The notes under the pieces are model-generated. The model did no database searches and was not told where the DNA came from. It was given only the letters and a program-made list of their open reading frames with translations. The translations under genes were made by a program, and so were the position numbers. DNA of 5,514 bases from Candidatus Omnitrophota bacterium (lineage in GTDB: Bacteria; Ratteibacteria; UBA8468; B48-G9; JAFGKM01). The DNA is taken from assembly GCA_023819545.1 (NCBI GenBank), contig JAMWCA010000018.1, positions 9,103 through 14,616 of the forward strand, written 5' to 3'. Of this stretch, positions 1-5,312 are shown in pieces (the first letter of the stretch is position 1; each line of letters starts with the position of its first letter).

Positions 1-12
1 AGAAGAAAATAT

Positions 13-37
13 AAAATTAATGAAAAAATTTAATTTT
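13..37 (-). terminator. Weak AT-only hairpin downstream of the FmdB gene
   Basis: The arms aaaattaa (13-20) and ttaatttt (30-37) can pair over a 9-base loop. They lie a few bases past the minus-strand stop codon at 44-46, and a T-rich stretch follows in the direction of transcription. The stem has no G-C pairs and such palindromes are expected in this AT-rich DNA, so this is only a possible transcript end. Confidence 0.2.
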
Positions 38-43
38 CTTTAA

Positions 44-274
44 TTATTTATTACCACATGTTGAACAAGAACTTGCAGAACAGGTTGAACAAGAAGATGA
101 ACTTTTACGTGTAGAATTGGTTGAACCTTTGACAATTATACCACTACCAACTCCAATAAGTCTTTTTACCCTTCCTTTACATTCCGGGCATTCTGAAACT
201 GGTTGTTCACTCATTCTCTGGAATTTTTCAAATTTATATCCACAATTTATACATTCATATTCGTATGTTGGCAC
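44..274 (-). CDS. FmdB-family putative zinc-ribbon regulatory protein
   Basis: A 76-residue protein beginning (M/V)PTYEYEC, the hallmark N-terminus of the FmdB/CxxC_CXXC_SSSS family of small zinc-ribbon proteins. C8-x2-C11 and C29-x2-C32 form the predicted zinc knuckles, and the GVGSGIIVKG stretch after them is also typical. The Ser/Cys-rich tail carries two further CSTC pairs (C62/C65 and C70/C73), seen in many family members. I chose the GTG start at 272-274 because it gives the family's usual first residues and has AGGAG six bases upstream. The longer reading frame from an ATG at 326-328 would add 18 residues foreign to the family. The family is named after a putative regulator of formamidase/amidase genes, but its true function is unknown. 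The gene is divergent from the tol operon and probably monocistronic. Family assignment is secure; role is not. Confidence 0.9.
   Translation of the reverse strand: MPTYEYECINCGYKFEKFQRMSEQPVSECPECKGRVKRLIGVGSGIIVKGSTNSTRKSSSSCSTCSASSCSTCGNK
60..95. repeat. Imperfect 24-bp tandem duplication in the FmdB tail
   Basis: The 12-bp string gttgaacaagaa occurs at 60-71 and again at 84-95, exactly 24 bp apart. On the minus strand this is an eight-codon unit, SCSTCSAS, followed by SCSTCGNK. The two CxxC pairs of the C-terminal tail therefore look like a local duplication. Confidence 0.7.
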
Positions 275-280
275 TATTTT

Positions 281-285
281 CTCCT
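281..285 (-). promoter_or_regulatory. Ribosome binding site of the FmdB gene
   Basis: AGGAG on the minus strand lies six bases before the GTG at 272-274. It decides the start: the upstream ATG at 326-328 has no comparable site, and the GTG gives the conserved PTYEYEC N-terminus. Confidence 0.75.
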
Positions 286-299
286 TTTTTAATATTTTT

Positions 300-328
300 A
301 TTATACTTTTATAAATGCAGACAAGCAA
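300..328 (-). promoter_or_regulatory. Putative sigma70-type promoter for the FmdB gene
   Basis: On the minus strand there is a perfect TATAAT at 300-305. A weak TTGCTT (323-328) is 17 bases upstream. Transcription would start near 293, leaving a leader of about 20 bases that contains the AGGAG site. The -10 is good and the -35 poor. It lies back to back with the tolQ promoter. Confidence 0.4.
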
Positions 329-346
329 ATCCAGTTTTCTAAATCT

Positions 347-374
347 TTGACTTATTTAGTAAAAAATATAAAAT
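347..374 (+). promoter_or_regulatory. Putative tol operon promoter, possibly giving a leaderless tolQ mRNA
   Basis: TTGACT (347-352), a 16-base spacer and TAAAAT (369-374) make a plausible sigma70-like promoter. The -10 sits inside TATAAAATTA, the same ten bases found in the secG promoter. The expected transcription start falls at or very near the tolQ ATG at 381, so there is no room for a leader or Shine-Dalgarno site. Confidence 0.45.
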
Positions 375-380
375 TATTAT

Positions 381-1013
381 ATGGGAAATATATGGATTAC
401 TTCATGGAGACACAGTGATATTTTTTGCAGAGGTATTCTTGTTATACTTGGGGTTCTTTCAGTTTATTCATGGTATATAATTTTTGAAAAATTATTTATT
501 ATAAGAACTGCCTACGTAAAAAATAGATATTTAGGGAATTTAATTCTTTCAAAAAAAGAAATAAAAAGAGTCCCTTGCCCTCTTTATTCTATTTTTGACT
601 ATCTTACAACTTTAATAAGATATAACAAATTTTCCCTTGAAATGAGTAAAAGTTATATAGAAAAAGCTTTCATTAAAGAACAGAATAACCTTGAAAAAAA
701 TCTTACATCTCTTGCAACAATAACAACAGTTGCTCCTTTTTTGGGGCTTCTTGGAACTGTTTGGGGTCTTTTAGTATCTTTTATTAATATGTCAATTACA
801 GGTTCTTCTTCAATAAAAGTTGTGGCAAGTGGTGTAGCAGAAGCATTAATAACAACTGTATTAGGATTGATGGTTGCAATACCTGCTGCTGTTGGATATA
901 ATTTTTTAAAAGAAAAAATAAAGGTTCTAATGGATGAAATGGAGTTTTTTATACCACATATTGAACAATATTTAAATGAAATTTTTTTAAAACAAAATGA
1001 AAAACAAAAATAA
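381..1013 (+). CDS. tolQ: TolQ, proton-channel subunit of the Tol-Pal system
   Basis: This 210-residue inner-membrane protein belongs to the TolQ/ExbB/MotA family. With TolR it forms the proton-driven motor that energises TolA for outer-membrane constriction at division. HSDIFCRG followed by a hydrophobic run ending SWYIIFEK (about residues 11-37) is the TolQ-type first membrane helix. Helices 2 and 3 lie near 112-135 and 150-175. PFLGLLGTVWG contains T126, and AEALITTVLGL contains T159; these match the channel threonines T145 and T178 of E. coli TolQ. It is slightly shorter than the 230-residue E. coli protein. The start is nearly forced: an in-frame TAA lies at 369-371 and ATG 381 is the first start codon after it. 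No Shine-Dalgarno site is present. The 3' end overlaps tolR by 17 bp. ExbB is the alternative, but the adjacent tolB argues for TolQ. Confidence 0.93.
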   Translation: MGNIWITSWRHSDIFCRGILVILGVLSVYSWYIIFEKLFIIRTAYVKNRYLGNLILSKKEIKRVPCPLYSIFDYLTTLIRYNKFSLEMSKSYIEKAFIKEQNNLEKNLTSLATITTVAPFLGLLGTVWGLLVSFINMSITGSSSIKVVASGVAEALITTVLGLMVAIPAAVGYNFLKEKIKVLMDEMEFFIPHIEQYLNEIFLKQNEKQK

Positions 1014-1389
1014 TAGGATTTCATTTGCACAGATAAATATAACAAATCTTGTTGATATTGCTTTAACTCTTGTAATAATTCTTTTGATGATAGCACCTAT
1101 GATTGAACAGGGAATAGAGGTAAATCTTCCTAAATCAGCACCTTATGAAATGAAAATTGAACAAAGTATTATAATTACTGTTGCTCCTGGAAATCAATAT
1201 TATGTTGGCGGGAAAAGAATGAATCTAAGCGAAATATATAGTTTTTTAAAAGAAAAGAGTCAGGAAAAAGGTGTTTCTGTAATAATAAAAGGAGATGAAA
1301 AAGTTTATTATAATGAGATAATTAAAATTCTTGATATAGCAAAAAAATGCAAAATAGATATGATTGGTCTTGCTACACAAGTAGAATAA
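997..1389 (+). CDS. tolR: TolR, ExbD/TolR-family subunit of the Tol motor
   Basis: A 130-residue protein with one N-terminal membrane helix (about residues 15-34) and a periplasmic domain. The run INITNLVDIALTLVIILL, followed by APMIEQGIEVNLPKS, aligns well with E. coli TolR. D20 corresponds to the essential membrane aspartate D23, which takes part in proton transfer. The rest (IIITVAPGNQYYVGGK to the end) is the ExbD/TolR periplasmic fold that dimerises and contacts peptidoglycan. ATG 997 lies inside the end of tolQ (17-bp overlap) and has no Shine-Dalgarno site, so translational coupling is likely. Near its end an in-frame A AAA AAA heptamer (1341-1347) precedes the start of the next gene; a -1 slip there would join TolR to the TolA frame. 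Confidence 0.92.
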   Translation: MKNKNNRISFAQINITNLVDIALTLVIILLMIAPMIEQGIEVNLPKSAPYEMKIEQSIIITVAPGNQYYVGGKRMNLSEIYSFLKEKSQEKGVSVIIKGDEKVYYNEIIKILDIAKKCKIDMIGLATQVE

Positions 1390-2111
1390 AGAAAAGAAGT
1401 TTTTTTGTTTCGTTTCTGTTTCATTTTTCTTTGTTCCTTATTTTTATAATCCCTTTACATCAAAAAAAGAAGGATTTTGAAAGAGATATTTTTGTTGTGA
1501 AACTTGTAAATATCCCACAAATAGAAATACCTGAGATTATAGAAAAAAAGGAAATAAAAATTCTGGAAAAAGATTTGCCTTCTCTTAAAAAAGAGGAAAA
1601 AATAAAAAGTCCAAAAGAAAAAATTATAGAAAAAAAATTAGAATTTACTGAGAAATTTTCTCCAGAAGAATACAAAAAGAAATTATATTCAAAAATTTCA
1701 AATATAGAGCAACAAACAAATCTTCCTTCTAAACCTTCCTCACAAAATATAAACATTAAAATACCAGAAATAAAATCAATACAAATAAATACACCAACTT
1801 TTGAATCTTATTCTGATAAGCCATCTTTTATAACTGAAATTCCATCATGGTATATTAATATTATTAGAAAAAAAATTGAAGAAAATTGGTTATTGAAAGA
1901 ATATTTAATTGGTATGTCTGCAATTGTTTCTTTTAGAATTTATAGAGATGGAAAAGTTGAAAATGTTTATATAGAAAAAAGTTCAGGATATAAAAAATTT
2001 GATAATTCTATAATAGAAGCAATAAAATCTGTTAAAAACTGGCCTAATTTTCCTGAAGAAATAAAAGATAGATATCTTGATATTATTATAGAATTTAAAA
2101 CGGAGGGATAA
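1347..2111 (+). CDS. tolA: TolA/TonB-like energy transducer (TolA of the Tol system)
   Basis: This 254-residue protein spans the periplasm and transmits motor energy to TolB/Pal. After a short basic cytoplasmic segment, a single membrane helix (about 17-37) contains S22-x3-H26, the Ser/His pair typical of TolA and TonB helices that dock on TolQR/ExbBD. Residues 39-165 are Lys/Glu/Pro-rich and low in complexity, as expected of the spacer. Residues 167-253 form a TonB/TolA C-terminal domain: WYINIIRKKIEENW, then VSFRIYRDGKVENV, then NSIIEAIKSVKNWPNFPE. I call it TolA from its place between tolR and tolB; alone it could be named TonB. An in-frame TGA at 1332-1334 limits the start. ATG 1347 gives a 43-bp overlap with tolR and has no Shine-Dalgarno site. 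A non-canonical ATA at 1386 would overlap the tolR stop, so the first 13 residues are uncertain. Confidence 0.85.
   Translation: MQNRYDWSCYTSRIKKRSFFVSFLFHFSLFLIFIIPLHQKKKDFERDIFVVKLVNIPQIEIPEIIEKKEIKILEKDLPSLKKEEKIKSPKEKIIEKKLEFTEKFSPEEYKKKLYSKISNIEQQTNLPSKPSSQNINIKIPEIKSIQINTPTFESYSDKPSFITEIPSWYINIIRKKIEENWLLKEYLIGMSAIVSFRIYRDGKVENVYIEKSSGYKKFDNSIIEAIKSVKNWPNFPEEIKDRYLDIIIEFKTEG
2102..2107 (+). promoter_or_regulatory. Strong ribosome binding site of tolB
   Basis: GGAGGG lies just inside the end of the tolA-like gene, four bases before the tolB ATG. Every other junction inside the tol operon lacks such a site, so tolB probably initiates independently and may be made in larger amounts. Confidence 0.8.
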
Positions 2112-3326
2112 ATGAAAAAAAATATTTTATTCTATTTAGTTTTTACTTCTTTTATTTTTTCTCAGACACAGATTTTCTTTCAAATTACAAAAAATTTGGT
2201 TGAGAAAGCAGACACATTTTTAATTTTTAAAGTTGAGAAAAATGATTTTATAAATAAATTGGTTGAAACAATCTCTCAAGACCTAAAGTTCTCAGGATAT
2301 TTTAACATAGAAGGAGTAAAATTTACAGATGATATTGAAAAAACAAAGAAAGAGATAGTTACACAAATATTTATAACAGGAGAACAGAAACAGCAAATGA
2401 TAAATATAAAAGTATCTGATGGATTTGAAAAATCTATTTTATACGAAAATAGTTATAAACTTTCTGGAGAACCAAGATTTTTAGGTCATATTATAAGTGA
2501 TGATATTGTTGAAAAATTAACTGGAAAACCAGGAATAGCAAAAAGTAAAATTTTATTTATATCTGATAAAACAGGGAAAAAACAAATATACCAGATTGAC
2601 TATGATGGATTTAATCTTAAACAAATTACAAATCTTGATTATCTTGTAAATTACCCAAGGTATCTTGAAAAAAATAAAATTGTTTTTGTTTCTTATCAAG
2701 ATGGATGGCCTAAACTTGCAAAAATTGATATTTCATCAGGAAAGATTGAAAACTTTATTGCAAAACCAGGACTTAATGCATGTGTTTTTCCATTGAAAAA
2801 AACAAGAGAAATTGTACTTGTTTTGAGTGTTTCTGGGAATCCTGAAATTTATTTAGCTGATTTTGAGGGAAATATAAAAAAAAGATTGACAGATAACAGA
2901 AAAATTGATAGTTCTCCCTCTTTTTCTCCGGATGGGAAATTGATTACTTTTGTTTCTGATAGAGATGGAAAACCACAGATATATATTATGGATAGAGATG
3001 GATATGGTGTCAGAAGGATAAGTTATATTTCTGGTTACTGTACATCTCCTTTATTTTCTCCGGATGGAAACTTTATTGCTTATATATATTCTGAAGGAGG
3101 CGTCTTTGGTCTCGCAATATATGATTTAAATACTAAAAGAACGAGAACCATTCCTAATTTGAATTGTGAAGAAATATGGTGGGCTCCTAATTCAAGACAT
3201 ATTGTCTATTCAAAAATTGATAAAAAACAATCTTTAATGATAATTGATATATTTACAAAAGAAATAAGAACATTAATTGCCGGTGAGTTCAACTCGTCCA
3301 GTCCAAATTGGTTTTTGATTGAATAA
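2112..3326 (+). CDS. tolB: TolB, periplasmic beta-propeller protein of the Tol-Pal system
   Basis: This 404-residue exported protein normally bridges TolA and Pal. MKKNILFYLVFTSFIFS is a Sec-type signal peptide, probably cut near residues 17-19. The N-terminal TolB domain covers about 20-135 and ends with HIISDDIVEKLTGKPGIAKSKILFIS, a strong TolB signature. From about 145 to the end come repeated propeller (PD40/TolB-like) blades. Examples are KQIYQIDYDG, SPSFSPDGKLITFVSDRDG and SPLFSPDGNFIAYIY; a diverged last blade contains WWAPNSRHIVYS. The size is close to the 430-residue E. coli protein. The ATG directly abuts the tolA-like stop codon and has a strong Shine-Dalgarno site. Family assignment is firm. 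The Pal-binding role is inferred, since no pal gene follows here. Confidence 0.95.
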   Translation: MKKNILFYLVFTSFIFSQTQIFFQITKNLVEKADTFLIFKVEKNDFINKLVETISQDLKFSGYFNIEGVKFTDDIEKTKKEIVTQIFITGEQKQQMINIKVSDGFEKSILYENSYKLSGEPRFLGHIISDDIVEKLTGKPGIAKSKILFISDKTGKKQIYQIDYDGFNLKQITNLDYLVNYPRYLEKNKIVFVSYQDGWPKLAKIDISSGKIENFIAKPGLNACVFPLKKTREIVLVLSVSGNPEIYLADFEGNIKKRLTDNRKIDSSPSFSPDGKLITFVSDRDGKPQIYIMDRDGYGVRRISYISGYCTSPLFSPDGNFIAYIYSEGGVFGLAIYDLNTKRTRTIPNLNCEEIWWAPNSRHIVYSKIDKKQSLMIIDIFTKEIRTLIAGEFNSSSPNWFLIE

Positions 3327-3328
3327 AA

Positions 3329-4198
3329 TTGAAAGGATATATTTTTGGTTTAATATCTGTTTTTTTGTGGGGAACGGTTTTTGTTGTTAGTAAGTTTTTA
3401 ATGCAAGGTGAGATTATAGAACCAATTGTTCTTTCATTTTGGCGGTTTTTCTGGGCTACTTTTTTTCTTTTATTTGTAATAAAATTTAAATTTAGAAAAA
3501 TTTTCATTGTTTTTAAAAAAGATTCTTTAAGATTTTTATTTCTTGCTATTTCAAGGATTTTTCTAATGTCAACTTTTATTTTTATATCTTTAAAAACATC
3601 TTCTGCAACAATTTCAAGTGTTTTAATGAGTTCAAATCCAATATTTGTTGTTTTAATTTCTATTTTCTTTTTAAAAGACAAAATAACACTTGAAAAAGTT
3701 TTAGGAGTTTTAATTGGATTTGTTGGATGTGCTATTGTTATAAAAGAAGATATAAATATTTTTTCTTGGAATGGAGAGAAAATAAATATTTATGCCTTAC
3801 TTGCTGCAATATGTTGGGCTATATATACGGTAATAGGTGAAAAACCAACAAAAAAATATGGTGCAGTTGAAACCACTTTTATTGCATCTTTTATTGGAAC
3901 AATTATTTTGTTTTTATCAGTTAAATTCCTAAGATTTAATCTTTTTGGAAATAATTTATATGGTTTTTTATCTGGGCTCTACCTTGGTATTTTTCCTACT
4001 GGTATTGGTTTTACCTTATGGTTTTTGGCTCTTAACTATTTAAAACCTTTTTATCTTGCTCCTATTCAATATTTAACTCCTGTTATAACTTATATTCTTT
4101 CAATTTTTATTTTAAAAGAAAAAATTTCTTCAGTTGTTTTTACTGGAATGTTTTTGATATTTCTTTCTCTTTTTTTAATTCAGAAAAAAGAAGATTGA
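3329..4198 (+). CDS. EamA/DMT-superfamily permease (RhaT/YdcZ-like), substrate unknown
   Basis: A 289-residue inner-membrane protein with about ten predicted helices in two homologous EamA halves (about 4-138 and 152-284). The first half opens YIFGLISVFLWGTVFVVSK and closes SSNPIFVVLISIFFLKDKIT...LGVLIGFVGCAIVI. The second half closes APIQYLTPVITYILSIFILKEK. Both closings are the usual EamA repeat endings. Members export or import small metabolites such as amino acids or sugars; substrate cannot be read from sequence. The TTG start at 3329 is preferred because it keeps helix 1 whole; the next in-frame ATG (codon 25) would delete it. TTG lies two bases after the tolB stop with no Shine-Dalgarno site, so it probably depends on coupled translation. 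A link to the Tol system is not established and may only reflect shared transcription. Confidence 0.88.
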   Translation: MKGYIFGLISVFLWGTVFVVSKFLMQGEIIEPIVLSFWRFFWATFFLLFVIKFKFRKIFIVFKKDSLRFLFLAISRIFLMSTFIFISLKTSSATISSVLMSSNPIFVVLISIFFLKDKITLEKVLGVLIGFVGCAIVIKEDINIFSWNGEKINIYALLAAICWAIYTVIGEKPTKKYGAVETTFIASFIGTIILFLSVKFLRFNLFGNNLYGFLSGLYLGIFPTGIGFTLWFLALNYLKPFYLAPIQYLTPVITYILSIFILKEKISSVVFTGMFLIFLSLFLIQKKED

Positions 4199-4206
4199 AA
4201 TTATTT

Positions 4207-4235
4207 TTGACATAAGTTAAAATAAGATATAAAAT
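4207..4235 (+). promoter_or_regulatory. Sigma70-like promoter upstream of secG
   Basis: A consensus TTGACA (4207-4212), a 17-base spacer and TAAAAT (4230-4235) form the best promoter candidate in the window. A start near 4242 leaves a very short leader carrying only the ribosome binding site. It probably drives secG, the phosphatase and the kinase. No terminator is visible between the permease and this element, so readthrough from the tol operon is also possible. Confidence 0.6.
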
Positions 4236-4242
4236 TAAAATT

Positions 4243-4249
4243 AAAGGAG
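4243..4249 (+). promoter_or_regulatory. Ribosome binding site of secG
   Basis: AAAGGAG lies eight bases before the ATG at 4258. It fixes the start at that ATG rather than the later in-frame ATG at codon 4. Confidence 0.8.
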
Positions 4250-4257
4250 TGTAAAAG

Positions 4258-4569
4258 ATGTACATAATGTTATTAATAATACATATTTTAGTTTCGCTAT
4301 TTTTGATATTTTCTGTTTTAATTCAAAGTGGTAAAGGTTCTTCAATGGCTAATATTTTCGGAGGAGGAGGGATGGAGAATGTTTTTGGTGCAGAAACACC
4401 TGCGATTTTAAATAAAATTACATCTTTTTTAGCAATTATGTTTATAATTACTTCTGTCTTACTTGCAATAATTCCTGGTAAACTAACTACGAAAAGCATT
4501 TTAAAAGAAGAATTGAATAAATCAAAAAGAGTTGTTCCTATTAATCCTTCTCTCCCTCCCGAAAATTGA
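4258..4569 (+). CDS. secG: SecG, subunit of the SecYEG protein translocon
   Basis: A 103-residue protein with two membrane helices (about 2-21 and 52-72). The joining loop carries the SecG signature: LIQSGKGSSMANIFGGGG followed by VFGAETPAILNKIT. SecG assists preprotein translocation through SecYE by SecA. The length is close to the 110 residues of E. coli SecG. The C-terminal tail after the second helix is hydrophilic, rich in Lys and ends in Pro. The gene has its own promoter and Shine-Dalgarno site, and heads a second transcription unit. It ends in TGA and the downstream phosphatase starts six bases later in the same frame. Confidence 0.95.
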   Translation: MYIMLLIIHILVSLFLIFSVLIQSGKGSSMANIFGGGGMENVFGAETPAILNKITSFLAIMFIITSVLLAIIPGKLTTKSILKEELNKSKRVVPINPSLPPEN

Positions 4570-4575
4570 TATAAA

Positions 4576-5310
4576 ATGGGGAAATTAATTGAATTACCGA
4601 AAAAGGGTAAATGTGTTATTGTTGGTGATACTCATGGTGATTTTGATACAACAAGAATAATAGTAAAAAATTTTATTAATAAAAAAAATTATTATCTTCT
4701 TTTTCTTGGTGATTATGTTGATAGAGGTCCAAAATCAAGAGAAAATATAGATTATCTCCTTTCTTTAAAAGAGAAAAAAGAAAATTTAATCTTACTCCAA
4801 GGGAATCATGAAATGTACCCTATTATTGAATGCAGTCCTTCTGATTTCTGGGAAAATTTAACTCAGGACGAGTTTAATTTTTATAAGGAAAAATTTATTG
4901 ATTTGCCTCTATGTGCATATGGAAATGGTTTTATAGCTTTACATGGAGCTTTGCCAAATGTAGAAAAATTAGAAGATATAGATAATATAGAAATTGGAGA
5001 TAGAGAATGGTTTAAAATTGTTTGGGGTGATTTTAAAGATAAAGAAGGGGATATCCTTAACAGTTTTATAGGAAGACCAAATTTTGGAAGAGATTATTTT
5101 TTTAGAATTATGGAGAAATTAAAGATGAATGTTCTTGTGAGAAGTCATGACCCATTTGCACCAGAAAGAATTTTCCAAAATAGATGTTTAACAATTTTTA
5201 CTTCTATTGCATATGGAGTTGAAAGGAAAATTGCAATTGTAAATTTAAAAAAAGAAGTTAAAAGTGTTGATGATATTGAAATAATCTCACTTGATAAACC
5301 AGAAATTTAA
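4576..5310 (+). CDS. PPP-family (PP1/PP2A-like) serine/threonine protein phosphatase
   Basis: A 244-residue cytoplasmic metallophosphatase with the complete PPP signature. It has GDTHG (17-21), GDYVDRG (45-51), GNHE (76-79), an LHG histidine at H123, VWGDF (149-153, the counterpart of LWSDP) and RSH (189-191). TSIAYG near 209-214 matches the SAPNYCG region of PP1. These supply the two-metal site (D18, H20, D46, N77, H123, H191) and phosphate-binding arginines (R50, R189), so it should be active. Close similarity to the eukaryote-type core suggests a phosphoprotein substrate, rather than a nucleotide or tetraphosphate as in ApaH; this is inferred. It is shorter than PP1 (about 300-330) and has no extra domain. 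The ATG lacks a Shine-Dalgarno site and lies six bases after the secG stop. The adjoining downstream kinase is the obvious opposing enzyme. Confidence 0.9.
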   Translation: MGKLIELPKKGKCVIVGDTHGDFDTTRIIVKNFINKKNYYLLFLGDYVDRGPKSRENIDYLLSLKEKKENLILLQGNHEMYPIIECSPSDFWENLTQDEFNFYKEKFIDLPLCAYGNGFIALHGALPNVEKLEDIDNIEIGDREWFKIVWGDFKDKEGDILNSFIGRPNFGRDYFFRIMEKLKMNVLVRSHDPFAPERIFQNRCLTIFTSIAYGVERKIAIVNLKKEVKSVDDIEIISLDKPEI

Positions 5311-5312
5311 AA

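Noticed and set aside
1..43. Possible 3' end of an upstream plus-strand gene (frames ending at TAA 31-33 or TAA 41-43).
   Set aside because: Only 10-13 codons are visible and neither tail matches anything I recognise; both are compatible with chance.
117..314. Plus-strand open frame opposite the FmdB gene.
   Set aside because: It is the antisense shadow of a clear gene family member and has no recognisable features.
272..328. An 18-residue N-terminal extension of the FmdB protein from the ATG at 326-328.
   Set aside because: It is not part of the family, would place the start upstream of the predicted promoter, and lacks a ribosome binding site, whereas GTG 272-274 has AGGAG.
653..1096. Minus-strand open frame across the tolQ/tolR junction.
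   Set aside because: It lies opposite conserved TolQ and TolR motifs, and its composition is that of a complementary shadow.
3289..3681. Minus-strand open frame over the tolB end and the permease start.
   Set aside because: It is opposite well-supported coding sequence and has no recognisable domain or start signal.
4167..4191. T-rich/A-rich inverted repeat near the permease stop codon, considered as a terminator.
   Set aside because: It lies within the coding region, has almost no G-C pairs and is not followed by a T-tract.
4567..4578. secG and the phosphatase are in the same frame, separated by one TGA and two codons, suggesting TGA readthrough or recoding to a SecG-phosphatase fusion.
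   Set aside because: The phosphatase has its own ATG and begins just before its first motif. Two genes in the window end properly at TGA, tryptophan is encoded by TGG, and SecG length is normal.
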